A DNA stretch of 64,000 nt from Alteriqipengyuania abyssalis (GCF_019857185.1 NZ_JAHWXP010000003.1:62001-126000), one strand, 5' to 3'. Shown: positions 36,955-45,606, counted from the stretch's first letter. Made by a program: numbers and translations. Notes: generated by a model not told the origin, from the letters alone.

Positions 36955-37013
36955 GGGCACGCGCGCCCGCAAGGGTCGCGTAACTCCCCGCGCGCGTACG
37001 AACGCAAGCCATC

Positions 37014-37985
37014 ATGGACGTCATCCAGCTCTTCATTCTGTCGCTGGGCTTCCTGGCCGCGCTCGGCCTGGTGGCCTCCGCACTGGCCGGTCCGTCGACC
37101 CGCAAGCAGTTGCAGCGTCGGCTAAGCGGGGTGCGCACGCGCCACACCGACGACGCGAACGCGCGCGTCGAAAGCCAGATGAAGAAGGCGCTGGCCGCGC
37201 GTAAGCCGAAGATCCAGAAGGCCGCCGGCAACGGCTCACGCTCGCAGGCGCTCGCTCTGCGTCTGCAGGCGACCGGCATGGGCTGGACCGTCAAGCAATA
37301 TGTCTATGCCACCATCGGCCTGACGGTGATGGTCGGCCTGATCATCTATCTGCAGACCGGCGTGCCGCTGCTTTCTGCCATTGCCGGTCTGCTGATCGGC
37401 GCGGGCGTGCCGCACCTGGCGGTCGGTTTCTTCATGAAGCGGCGCACCGCGCAGTTCAACGCGCGCTTCCCCGATGCGATCGACCTGCTGGTTCGCGGCC
37501 TGCGATCTGGCCTGCCGGTAACGGAGACGCTGGCGGTGGTCGCACAGGAAATCCCCGGTCCGGTCGGGATCGAGTTCAAGGGCATTATCGAGCGGATCAA
37601 GATCGGCCGTTCGATGGAAGAAGCGATGCAGGAAAGCGCCGACCGGCTGGGTATCGCCGAATTCAACTTCTTCGTCATCTCCCTTGCGATCCAGCGGGAG
37701 ACCGGCGGCAACCTTGCCGAAACGCTCTCCAACCTCTCCGACGTGCTGCGCAAGCGCGCGCAGATGAAGCTGAAAATCAAGGCGATGAGCTCTGAATCCA
37801 AGGCATCGGCCTATATCGTCGGCTCGCTGCCGTTTATCGTCTTCGCGATGATCTGGTGGGTCAATCCCACCTATCTCGGCGCGTTCTTCATCGATGAGCG
37901 GCTGATGATTGCCGGTATCGGCGGACTGATCTGGATGAGCCTGGGCGTGTTCATCATGGCCAAGATGGTGAGCTTCGAGATCTGA
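37014..37985 (+). CDS. tadB: Tad secretion platform protein TadB (T2SSF domain)
   Basis: Inner-membrane platform protein of the Flp pilus, 323 aa. It has an N-terminal helix, a pair of helices around residues 100-145, and a T2SSF cytoplasmic domain (ARFPDAIDLLVRGLRSGLPV, LAIQRETGGNLAETLSNLS). Two further C-terminal helices follow. It comes right after cpaE and overlaps tadC by one base (TGATG). The motor ATPase CpaF it should contact is not encoded here. Confidence 0.93.
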   Translation: MDVIQLFILSLGFLAALGLVASALAGPSTRKQLQRRLSGVRTRHTDDANARVESQMKKALAARKPKIQKAAGNGSRSQALALRLQATGMGWTVKQYVYATIGLTVMVGLIIYLQTGVPLLSAIAGLLIGAGVPHLAVGFFMKRRTAQFNARFPDAIDLLVRGLRSGLPVTETLAVVAQEIPGPVGIEFKGIIERIKIGRSMEEAMQESADRLGIAEFNFFVISLAIQRETGGNLAETLSNLSDVLRKRAQMKLKIKAMSSESKASAYIVGSLPFIVFAMIWWVNPTYLGAFFIDERLMIAGIGGLIWMSLGVFIMAKMVSFEI

Positions 37986-39013
37986 TGAACGGCGCAATTT
38001 CCCTTTCTGCCGGCTTCCTGTTCGGCGCGCCCGCCAACCCCACCCTGATGGGCGTGGACGTGATCGCTGTGGCCACGGTGCTGGCCGGGATTGCGGCGCT
38101 GGCGGTTATGCTGGCGATCTACGCCGCGGTGACCGTACGCGACCCGATGGCCAAGCGGATCAAAGCCCTCAACGAGCGGCGCGACGAGCTCAAGGCCGGG
38201 ATCGTGCGCGAGAGCGCGCGCAAGCGCAAAAGCCTGGTCCGCCGGACCCAGAAGACCGACAAGGTCAAGGACACGCTGGCCAACTTCAAGGTCCTGCAGC
38301 AGAGCCAGCTGGAAGTCGTCCAGCAGAAGCTCGCCCATGCAGGGATCCGCAACAAGGAATATGCGGTCTACGTGATCGGCGCGCGTGCGGTGCTGCCGAT
38401 CGTGCTGGGCCTCGTCGCGTTCTACCTTTTCTACCTGTCCGACATGTTCGCCGACTGGGGCAGCTTCAAGCGCCTCGGTGCGCTCTCGATCGCGGTCTTC
38501 ATCGGCTACAAGGGGCCTGAACTCTACATCGCGAACAAGGCCAAGAAGCGCACCGATGCGATCCGTAAGGGCCTGCCCGACGCGCTCGACCTGCTGGTGA
38601 TCTGCGCCGAAGCCGGCCTGACCATCGATTCCGCCTTCACCCGCGTGGCGAAGGAACTGGGCCGCGCCTATCCCGAGCTGGGCGACGAATTCCTGCTCAC
38701 CTCGATCGAGCTTTCCTTCCTCAACAACCGCAAGATGGCGTTCGACAATCTCGCCTACCGGGTCGATCTGGAAGCGGTGCAGGGCGTGGTCACCACCATG
38801 ATCCAGACAGAGCGCTACGGCACCCCGCTGGCATCGGCGCTGCGCGTCCTCTCGGCCGAATTCCGCAACGAGCGGATGATGCGCGCCGAAGAGAAGGCCG
38901 CGCGCCTGCCCGCCATCATGACCGTGCCGCTGATCCTGTTCATCCTGCCGACACTGTTCATCGTCATCCTCGGCCCGGCAGGCTGCTCGATCGCCGACGC
39001 GTTTTCGAACTAA
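37985..39013 (+). CDS. tadC: Tad secretion platform protein TadC (T2SSF domain)
   Basis: Second platform protein, 342 aa. It has an N-terminal helix (VATVLAGIAALAVMLAIYAAV), a basic cytoplasmic segment (RESARKRKSLVRRTQK), a helix pair, and a T2SSF domain (KGLPDALDLLVICAEAGLTIDSAFTRVA). C-terminal helices follow (TVPLILFILPTLFIVILGPA). It is the last gene of the cluster and is followed by two hairpins. Confidence 0.93.
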   Translation: MNGAISLSAGFLFGAPANPTLMGVDVIAVATVLAGIAALAVMLAIYAAVTVRDPMAKRIKALNERRDELKAGIVRESARKRKSLVRRTQKTDKVKDTLANFKVLQQSQLEVVQQKLAHAGIRNKEYAVYVIGARAVLPIVLGLVAFYLFYLSDMFADWGSFKRLGALSIAVFIGYKGPELYIANKAKKRTDAIRKGLPDALDLLVICAEAGLTIDSAFTRVAKELGRAYPELGDEFLLTSIELSFLNNRKMAFDNLAYRVDLEAVQGVVTTMIQTERYGTPLASALRVLSAEFRNERMMRAEEKAARLPAIMTVPLILFILPTLFIVILGPAGCSIADAFSN

Positions 39014-39018
39014 CCTCC

Positions 39019-39036
39019 GGTTCGCTAACGCGAACC
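39019..39036. repeat. Small hairpin just after tadC
   Basis: Perfect GGTTCGC-TAAC-GCGAACC dyad six bases after the tadC stop. No T-run follows. Confidence 0.5.
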
Positions 39037-39045
39037 TCCGGCAGT

Positions 39046-39120
39046 CATCCGCCCACCTCCCCGCCCGGCCACCAAGGGTACAACCACAATATGGTGGCCG
39101 GGCGGGGAGGCGAGCGGATG
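39046..39120. terminator. Very strong hairpin between convergent tadC and mtnP
   Basis: A perfect 19-bp inverted repeat (39056-39074 with 39092-39110, 17-nt loop) is extended by a further 7-bp pair CATCCGC/GCGGATG across a 3-nt internal loop. It is extremely GC-rich and symmetrical, placed between converging genes. It has no T-run, so a bidirectional transcript-end or mRNA-stabilising element is more likely than a textbook terminator. Confidence 0.6.
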
Positions 39121-39139
39121 TCGGTCCTAAGCGACTACC

Positions 39140-40009
39140 CTACCCAAGCACCCGCCCGGCAATCGCATCCAGCTTTGCCATCAGCGTTTTGTCGCGCATT
39201 TCGGGCGCGGTGATGATCGCGTGTTCGAGCGCGGTATCCACCGGGCTCGGTGCGCGCGTATCGGGCAGCGTCGCGACCAGTTCGTCCAGCATCGCGCGCG
39301 CGCGGTCGGCATTGCCCTTGAGCACGGACAGGATATCGAACGCCTCGACCCCGGCCTCTTCATCGCGCCAGCTGTCATAGTCGGTGACCATGCCGATCAG
39401 CGCGTAGGGCAGCTCTGCTTCGCGGGCGAGCCGCGCTTCGGGCATCCCGGTCATCCCGATCACGTCCCCGCCCCAGCCGCGATACATGCGGCTTTCCGCG
39501 CGGGTCGAGAATTGCGGGCCTTCCATCGCCACGTAGGTCCCGCCGCGATGGACGGTCGATCCGCTCGATTCCGCCGCATTGGCGACCAGCGCCGCAAGCC
39601 GCGGGCAGACAGGATCGGCCAGGGAAACATGCGCCACCAGCCCTTCCCCGAAAAAGCTGCTCGCGCGCCCGCTGGTCCGGTCGATGAACTGGTCGACGCC
39701 CACGAAGTGCGTCGGCGCCATTTCCTCTCGCAGAGAGCCGATTGCGCTGATCGCGATCAGGTCGGTCACGCCGCAGCGCTTCATCACGTCGATATTGGCG
39801 CGGTAGTTGACCGTGTCGGGCGACTTCGCGTGCCCCGCCCCGTGCCGCGCCATGAAGGTCAGCCGGACATGGCCGACCGTGCCCGTCGTTACCGGGCCCG
39901 AGGGTTCACCAAAGGGCGAGGATACCTCGATCTGCTGCTGGTTCTCCAGCTCGATCCCTTCGTAGAGGCCCGAGCCGCCGAGGACTCCGATATGCCAAGC
40001 TTCACTCAT
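39140..40009 (-). CDS. mtnP: S-methyl-5'-thioadenosine phosphorylase
   Basis: Phosphorolysis of methylthioadenosine to adenine and methylthioribose-1-phosphate in methionine salvage, 289 aa. Motifs: GVLGGSGLYEG at the N-terminus, phosphate-binding MARHGAGHAKSPDTVNYRAN, YVAMEGPQFSTRAESRMYR, and GMTGMPEARLAREAELPYALIGMVTDYDSW. Its ATG overlaps the TGA of the enoyl-CoA hydratase gene (ATGA), so the two are coupled. Confidence 0.94.
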   Translation of the reverse strand: MSEAWHIGVLGGSGLYEGIELENQQQIEVSSPFGEPSGPVTTGTVGHVRLTFMARHGAGHAKSPDTVNYRANIDVMKRCGVTDLIAISAIGSLREEMAPTHFVGVDQFIDRTSGRASSFFGEGLVAHVSLADPVCPRLAALVANAAESSGSTVHRGGTYVAMEGPQFSTRAESRMYRGWGGDVIGMTGMPEARLAREAELPYALIGMVTDYDSWRDEEAGVEAFDILSVLKGNADRARAMLDELVATLPDTRAPSPVDTALEHAIITAPEMRDKTLMAKLDAIAGRVLG

Positions 40010-40893
40010 TTATATTCGGGCTCCTGCCACCAGGGATAGAAATCGGGCATGTCGGTGCTGACCTTGCCGGTGAATTCGGGCGGGCGCTTTTCGAGAAAGC
40101 TGGCGATGCCCTCCTTGGCATCGGCCCCGCGAGAGAGGCGATAGATCGAGCGGCTGTCGATTCGGTGCGCCTTCATCGGGTGATCTTCCGCCGACAGCCG
40201 CCACAGCATCGCGCGGGTCATCGCGACCGAAATCGGCGATGCGTTCTCGGCAATTTCGCGCGCCAGTGCGCGCGCGGCATCCATAAGCTCGCCCTGCGGG
40301 TGGACCGAGCGGACCAGCCCCGCGTCGAGTGCTTCCTGTGCATCGAAGATGCGGCCCGTCATGCACCATTCGAGCGCGATCGACATACCGACGAGACGCG
40401 GCAGGAACCAGCTTGAGCATGCCTCCGGCGTGATGCCGCGCTTTGCAAACACGAAGCCGAACCGCGCATTGTCCGAACACAGCCGCATGTCGAACGGCAG
40501 CTGCATCGTCGCGCCCACGCCAACCGCGACGCCATTGCACGCGCCGATCAGCGGCTTTTGCGAATTGAACAGGCGCAGCACCAGCTGCCCGCCGCCATCG
40601 CGCACCAGCGGATCGGACAGGTCGTCCACCGTCGTCGGATCGGAAAAGACGTGCCTGGGCGTGCCGTCCTCGTTCTGCGGGGGCGTCAGGTCGGCACCTG
40701 CACAAAACGCCCGCTCTCCCTCGCCGGTCACGATCACCGCGCGCACCGCATCCTCAGCATCGGTGATGTCGATCGCCTCGATCAGCTCGCGCATCATGTC
40801 GCGCGTGAAGGCGTTCATCTTCTCCGGGCGATGCAGGGTGATGGTGGCGATGGGCCCGTCGATGGCGAGCTTGATCTGGCTGAAGTCGGTCAT
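40006..40893 (-). CDS. Enoyl-CoA hydratase/isomerase family protein
   Basis: Crotonase-fold enzyme acting on acyl-CoA thioesters, 295 aa. The oxyanion-hole motif ERAFCAGADLTPPQ, GACNGVAVGVGATMQLPFDMR and FVFAKRGITPEACSSWFLPRLVG (with a catalytic-site Glu) are present. The exact substrate is unknown. The ATG at 40893 begins the normal MTDFSQIKLAIDGPIATITL strand; the longer open frame to 41160 reads as non-coding. It is coupled to mtnP downstream. Confidence 0.9.
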   Translation of the reverse strand: MTDFSQIKLAIDGPIATITLHRPEKMNAFTRDMMRELIEAIDITDAEDAVRAVIVTGEGERAFCAGADLTPPQNEDGTPRHVFSDPTTVDDLSDPLVRDGGGQLVLRLFNSQKPLIGACNGVAVGVGATMQLPFDMRLCSDNARFGFVFAKRGITPEACSSWFLPRLVGMSIALEWCMTGRIFDAQEALDAGLVRSVHPQGELMDAARALAREIAENASPISVAMTRAMLWRLSAEDHPMKAHRIDSRSIYRLSRGADAKEGIASFLEKRPPEFTGKVSTDMPDFYPWWQEPEYK

Positions 40894-41243
40894 GTCGCCG
40901 GACGGTACGCATGGGAGGGCAGATATCAACGCCAAACCAGGCAGCCGGGGCCGGCCGGAGGGTTTTGGACCGTCGGACGGTGGAGCGCCCCGAGCCCTGC
41001 CGCCGCAAGCAGGCGGGCACGTATTCGTCACGAATTGACAGTCCAGGCTGTCGGCCACCCATGATGGCAAGGAAAAACTCTGGCAACCCGAAATATTCGT
41101 AGTCCGTTTTGGACCGTTAAAGATCGGCCAGGCACTGTATTCGCGCGTATAGTTTTTCATATTTTCTTCTTCAAATACAAAGCGCTAACGCTTCTCAAAA
41201 CGAGACTGCGAAAATGTTCGAGAACACACTCGGGAGAGATTAT
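40894..41243. other. Intergenic region between divergent ECH gene and GH18/lipase operon
   Basis: About 350 bp without a supported gene. The left part is GC-rich. From about 41,090 to 41,220 it becomes clearly AT-rich compared with the rest of the window. A small dyad AAGCG-CTAA-CGCTT lies near 41,180-41,195. Promoters for both directions must lie here, but none was convincing by eye. Confidence 0.5.
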
Positions 41244-41786
41244 ATGACCTATGTTTCCTCTTTTGAAATCCTGGCTGAAAATCTCGTCCCGACCGCTATT
41301 ATTCCGTCGGGCCCGCAGAACCCTTTCCTGATTCAGGGTTTCTTTGTCGAGGTGTCGTGCCTCGCCCAGTCGGCCGGGTTCAACCTGATCTTCCAGGAAA
41401 CGACCGATTTCAAACAGGGCCTCGGCCCCAAGGCGCTGTTTGCGCAGATCATCGATTCCGGCGGCAATGTGAACCCATACAACAATTTCTTCGCCTCGAC
41501 CGGCCGAGGGTTCCTGAATATTGGCATCGCAAGCGGGCAGACGCTGATTTTCGGCGTGCAGTGTCTCCCGCAGCTGGTCGGGGCAGACGAAGATGAGAGC
41601 CTTCTTCCACAGGGCGGCACGGGCTGGCGCGGTACCGTCCGGCTGGACGGTCCGCCATCGGGCGCCATCATCGCGACCCCGACCCAGCGGCTGGTCTATT
41701 ACACCGGCCCCAATCCCAAGTCGGATTCGGTCATCACCGCATCGGTCTACGGAGTGCCGACCGCATCGGGTGGGACCGTGCTGTGA
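41244..41786 (+). CDS. Unrecognised strand-rich protein, first gene of GH18/lipase operon
   Basis: A 180-residue protein not recognised. It has no signal peptide or membrane helix. Alternating hydrophobic residues (IQGFFVEVSCLAQSAGFNLIF, LNIGIASGQTLIFGVQCLP, SVITASVYGVP) suggest a beta-sandwich or jelly-roll, as in lectins or tail-fibre heads; that is a guess. The ATG at 41244 follows GGGAGAG at good spacing, and an in-frame ATG at 41214 lacks this. Its TGA overlaps the GTG of the GH18 gene, so they are co-translated. Confidence 0.75.
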   Translation: MTYVSSFEILAENLVPTAIIPSGPQNPFLIQGFFVEVSCLAQSAGFNLIFQETTDFKQGLGPKALFAQIIDSGGNVNPYNNFFASTGRGFLNIGIASGQTLIFGVQCLPQLVGADEDESLLPQGGTGWRGTVRLDGPPSGAIIATPTQRLVYYTGPNPKSDSVITASVYGVPTASGGTVL

Positions 41787-42592
41787 GCCAGCCGCCGCCG
41801 ACCTTCACCGCATTCTGGCTCGGCTATGTGCCCTCAGGCGGTGCTGGCGAAGGCCCCTTGCTCGGCGATACGCCCGGCTATGTCGACCGCGTGGTTCTAG
41901 CCTTTTCCAACCTCTTCCCCGGCAACGTCACTTCGGATGCCTTCCTGAGGCAGTCGAATAGTGGGGACAAGATCGCGGAAGGGTTGAAGGCGCTCAGGGC
42001 GAACTCTCCGGACACCAAGGTGATGCTGTCGATCATCGGCACACCCAACCCCGCCGTCGGCTGGAACACCGGCATCACCGATCCCGACGCATTCGGCCAG
42101 TGGCTCGCCTATGTCTGCGAAGAGCAGGGTTTCGACGGGATCGACATCGACAACGAAGATCTGGACTCGTTTCCGGGCCAGCAGTTCGTCGACACGGTCA
42201 AGGCGATGCGAAAAAGCATCCCGGACAAGATCATCACCCTCGACACCTATCTGTTCGAACGCGATCAGGAGGTCATCGCAGAGCTTGCCGACGACCTGAC
42301 GTCGATCAGCACGATGGCCTATTTCCTCGACTTCACATCGATGACGGAGCTGGTCGAGCAGTACGCCGGGGTGATCGCGCCGGGCAAGATTTCGATCGGC
42401 GTCAAGGCGGACAAGGTCGGGCCGATCACGCAGGGCACCTCGCTGGAAGACACGATCGCTCTGGCGAAATGGAACCCGAGCGCAGGGCAAAAGGCCGGGA
42501 TGATGCTGTGGAACCTGTCGCAGGATATCGAAGCGGTGACCGGCCAGCCCGACGGATCGTGGACCAGGGCGATCCACGAGAACATGGCATAG
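41783..42592 (+). CDS. GH18-family glycosidase-like protein
   Basis: A 269-residue TIM-barrel-type protein of the chitinase/endo-beta-N-acetylglucosaminidase family. The full GH18 signature DxxDxDxE is present as D118-G-I-D121-I-D123-N-E125, with Glu125 as the expected acid. KVMLSIIG is the preceding SxGG-like strand, although it reads SIIG. There is no signal peptide and no chitin-binding domain, and it is short for a chitinase. The GTG start overlaps the previous stop as GTGA. The lipase gene follows 13 bp later. Confidence 0.82.
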   Translation: MSQPPPTFTAFWLGYVPSGGAGEGPLLGDTPGYVDRVVLAFSNLFPGNVTSDAFLRQSNSGDKIAEGLKALRANSPDTKVMLSIIGTPNPAVGWNTGITDPDAFGQWLAYVCEEQGFDGIDIDNEDLDSFPGQQFVDTVKAMRKSIPDKIITLDTYLFERDQEVIAELADDLTSISTMAYFLDFTSMTELVEQYAGVIAPGKISIGVKADKVGPITQGTSLEDTIALAKWNPSAGQKAGMMLWNLSQDIEAVTGQPDGSWTRAIHENMA

Positions 42593-42605
42593 GGACGGGT
42601 CAGGG

Positions 42606-43592
42606 ATGCGCAAATTCCCGATCGACGATGCCCGGCTGATGACATTCGCCGGAATTGCCTACGGCGCGGTCGGGAAGATTCCCCGTTATCTTGCCGAAGC
42701 CCAGCTGCTGGCCGGTGAATGGTCCATCATCTGGATCCCGGCAGTCGGGCAGAACCCGGATAATCTGGCCTATATCGCGCTGAACGAGCAAGCCGGATCT
42801 GTTGTTCTGGCGATCCGGGGTACCTACCCCGATCCCCTCTCGCCGATCTATTGGAACAATGGCCAGCAGGACAGTCCGTTCGGGCCCATGGTGGCGTGGA
42901 AGGATAGCGCATCCGCGAAGATCTCTGGCGGGACCAACACCGGATACACGAACCTCTCAGGCCTACTCGATGCCAACGGCAGGACGATCGCGGAAGCCGT
43001 GGCAGCGCTCGATCCGGGTGTCAGTCTGTGCGTCACCGGCCACAGCCTTGGCGGCACGCTGGCCCCGGTGCTGGCGCTGGATCTGGTCGGCCGGGAACCG
43101 GACCGCGCGATCTATTCGGTCAGCTTCGCCGGGATGACCCCGGGCAATGCCGCGTTCGCAGCCCTTTTCGAAAAAGACGGTGGCCTGTCGGGGCGCACGC
43201 GGCGGGTCTTCAACACGATCGATTCCGTCAGTTACGGATGGAACACGGTGCTCGCCACGCGCAATTTCTTCACCCCGTCACCGCGCGGCGGACCGCTGGT
43301 GACACTGTTCCTGTTCATCGCCTGGCTGCGGCTGAAGATCGGCGGCTATGGCTTCACCCCGATCGGCGAGAGCGTGGCGCTGACAGGAACCGTGCAGAAC
43401 GCTTCGAGCAAGCACGGCCTGGTCAGCTTCGTCATCGAAACGCTGCACCAGCACATGCCGGATACCTATCTCGCGCTGCTGGGCGCTCCACCGCTGCCGT
43501 TCTCGATCCTGTTCGGTGCGGTGACAAGCGATGGCCCCGCCCCGCCGGAAGTGCATCCGCAGGACAGGGCCATGCCTGTGTTTCACATCTGA
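42606..43592 (+). CDS. Class-3 lipase-like alpha/beta hydrolase
   Basis: A 328-residue protein with the lipase_3 pattern: VVLAIRGTYPDPLSPIYW in the oxyanion region, the nucleophile Ser147 in CVTGHSLGGTLAPVLALDL, and VFNTIDSVSYGW supplying an Asp. A C-terminal His is possible in KHGLVSFVIETLHQHMPDTYL. A hydrophobic stretch (PLVTLFLFIAWLRLKI) near residue 240 could embed in a membrane. No signal peptide. A strong AGGG precedes the ATG. It forms an operon with the GH18-like and unrecognised proteins. Confidence 0.82.
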   Translation: MRKFPIDDARLMTFAGIAYGAVGKIPRYLAEAQLLAGEWSIIWIPAVGQNPDNLAYIALNEQAGSVVLAIRGTYPDPLSPIYWNNGQQDSPFGPMVAWKDSASAKISGGTNTGYTNLSGLLDANGRTIAEAVAALDPGVSLCVTGHSLGGTLAPVLALDLVGREPDRAIYSVSFAGMTPGNAAFAALFEKDGGLSGRTRRVFNTIDSVSYGWNTVLATRNFFTPSPRGGPLVTLFLFIAWLRLKIGGYGFTPIGESVALTGTVQNASSKHGLVSFVIETLHQHMPDTYLALLGAPPLPFSILFGAVTSDGPAPPEVHPQDRAMPVFHI

Positions 43593-43623
43593 AGCCTCAA
43601 CGCGAACGCGGAGACCGTCGCGC

Positions 43624-44412
43624 CTAACGCGGCGCCATGCGGATCGCGCCGTCGAGGCGGACGTCCTCGCCGTTGAAGTAGCTGTTCTCCAGCATGACCA
43701 TCGCCAGCTTGGCGTATTCTTCCGGCTTGCCGAGGCGCTTGGGGAACGGGACCGAGGCGTTGAGCGCTTCGATCGCCTTTTCGGGCAGGCCCATCAGCAG
43801 CGGGGTGTGGAAGATGCCGGGCAGGATCGTGTTCACCCGGATGCCCTCGCCCATCAGGTCGCGCGCGATCGGCAGGGTCATGCCGACGACGCCGCCCTTG
43901 GAGGCCGAGTAGGCCGCCTGGCCGATCTGGCCGTCTTCGGCGGCGACGCTGGCGGTGTTGACGATCGCGCCACGCTCGCCGTCGTCGTTCAGCGGGTCGA
44001 GCGTCAGCATGCCCGCCGCCGAGTGCGCGATGCAGCGGAACGTGCCCACGAGGTTCACCTGGATCACGAAGTCGAACGCGGCGAGCGGGAAGTGCTTGAT
44101 GCTGCCGTCTTCCTTGGAGCGGCTGGCAGTCTTGATCGCGTTGCCGATGCCGGCGCAATTGACCAGAATACGCTCCTGACCGTGCGCTTCGCGCGCCTTG
44201 GCGAAGGCCGCGGCAACATCGTCCTCGCTGGTCACGTTGACCTTGCAGAAGGTGCCGCCGAGCTCTTCGGCGACCTTCTGGCCTTCATCTTCCTTCATGT
44301 CGAAGATCGCGACCTTGGCGCCCTTCGCGGCAATGGCGCGCGCGGTGGCAAGGCCGAGGCCGGATGCGCCGCCGGTGACGACGGCAGGGGTGTTTGCGGA
44401 AATTTCCATCAA
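43624..44412 (-). CDS. SDR-family 3-hydroxyacyl-CoA dehydrogenase-like protein
   Basis: NAD-dependent short-chain dehydrogenase of 262 aa, similar in layout to the HSD10/type II 3-hydroxyacyl-CoA dehydrogenases. The cofactor motif is VVTGGASGLGLATARAIA, and an acidic residue after the second strand (VAIFDMKEDEG) favours NAD. The catalytic Tyr/Lys are in AAYSASKGGVVGMTL. It lies 21 bp downstream of the thiolase gene, so a fatty-acid or ketone beta-oxidation role is likely. Confidence 0.88.
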   Translation of the reverse strand: MMEISANTPAVVTGGASGLGLATARAIAAKGAKVAIFDMKEDEGQKVAEELGGTFCKVNVTSEDDVAAAFAKAREAHGQERILVNCAGIGNAIKTASRSKEDGSIKHFPLAAFDFVIQVNLVGTFRCIAHSAAGMLTLDPLNDDGERGAIVNTASVAAEDGQIGQAAYSASKGGVVGMTLPIARDLMGEGIRVNTILPGIFHTPLLMGLPEKAIEALNASVPFPKRLGKPEEYAKLAMVMLENSYFNGEDVRLDGAIRMAPR

Positions 44413-44433
44413 TCTCTCTCCGGTTAGGTGTTG

Positions 44434-45606
44434 TTAGAGCGCCTCGACGATGGTCACGTTGGCGACGCCGCCGCCTTCGCACATCGTCTGCAAGCCGTAC
44501 TTCTTGCCGCGCGCGTGCAGCGCGTGGATCAGCGTCGACATCAGCTTCGTTCCCGAAGCCCCCAGCGGGTGGCCCAGCGCGATCGCGCCGCCATTGACGT
44601 TGAGCTTGTCAGGGTCCGCGCCGGTGTGCTTCAGCCATGCCATCGGCACCGGGGCGAAGGCTTCGTTGACTTCGTACAGGTCGATATCGTTGATGCTCAG
44701 CCCCGCCTTCTTGAGCGCCTTGTCGGTCGCGAACAGCGGTTCTTCGAGCATGATCACCGGGTCGCCCGCAGTCACCGTCAGGTCGACGATCCGCGCCAGC
44801 GGCGTGAGGCCGTGTTCCTTGAGCATTGCTTCGGAGACGATCAGCGCCGCGCTCGACCCGTCGCAGATCTGGCTGGCCAGCGCCGCGGTAAGCCGACCTT
44901 CGGGGCTGAGCAGCTTGACGCCGGCGATCCCTTCCAGCGTGGCGTCGAAGCGGATGCCTTCGTCCACCGTGTGCATTTCGGAACCTTCGGGCGTCTCGAT
45001 CGGGATCGGCACGATTTCCTTGTCGAACGCGCCCGCCTTGGTCGCGGCGGCGGCTTTCTCGTGGCTGGCAAGTGCGAAACGGTCCATCTCGTCCTTTGAG
45101 ATGTCGTGCTTCTTGGCCATCATCTCGGCGCCCATGAACTGGCTCCACTGGACGCCGGGATATTTCTCCTCAAGGCCCGGCGACTTATAATTGCCCAGCC
45201 CTTCCTTCATGTGGAACATCGCGGTCGAGCCCATCGGCACGCGGGTCATGCTTTCGACGCCGCTGGCGATCACGACATCCTGCGTCCCGCTCATCACCGC
45301 CTGCGCGGCGAACTGGATCGCCTGCTGGCTGGAGCCGCACTGACGGTCGATCGTTACCGCCGGAGTGCCCTCGCCCAGATGCTTGGTCGCGAGCACCGCA
45401 TTGCGGCCGACCTGCATCGCCTGCTGGCCGCCCTGGCTGACGCAGCCCATGATCACGTCGTCGACCACCTTGGGGTCGATTCCCGTGCGCTCGATCAGCG
45501 CATCCAGCGTCTGCGCGGCAAGGTCTACCGGATGGACATCCGCCAGCTTGCCGCCGCGCTTGCCCCCTGCGGTTCGCACCGCATCGACGATATAAGCATC
45601 AGCCAT
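44434..45606 (-). CDS. Acetyl-CoA C-acyltransferase (thiolase)
   Basis: Thiolytic cleavage of 3-ketoacyl-CoA in beta-oxidation, 390 aa. The nucleophile Cys lies in DRQCGSSQQAIQFAAQAV. The C-terminal signatures are NVNGGAIALGHPLGASGTKL (His) and QTMCEGGGVANVTIVE (second Cys). It is probably the first gene of a two-gene transcript with the SDR dehydrogenase. Chain-length preference cannot be read. Confidence 0.93.
   Translation of the reverse strand: MADAYIVDAVRTAGGKRGGKLADVHPVDLAAQTLDALIERTGIDPKVVDDVIMGCVSQGGQQAMQVGRNAVLATKHLGEGTPAVTIDRQCGSSQQAIQFAAQAVMSGTQDVVIASGVESMTRVPMGSTAMFHMKEGLGNYKSPGLEEKYPGVQWSQFMGAEMMAKKHDISKDEMDRFALASHEKAAAATKAGAFDKEIVPIPIETPEGSEMHTVDEGIRFDATLEGIAGVKLLSPEGRLTAALASQICDGSSAALIVSEAMLKEHGLTPLARIVDLTVTAGDPVIMLEEPLFATDKALKKAGLSINDIDLYEVNEAFAPVPMAWLKHTGADPDKLNVNGGAIALGHPLGASGTKLMSTLIHALHARGKKYGLQTMCEGGGVANVTIVEAL

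Noticed and set aside
40894-41160. N-terminal extension of the enoyl-CoA hydratase to 41160
   Set aside because: The extra residues have no family similarity in appearance, and the ATG at 40893 begins the first conserved strand.
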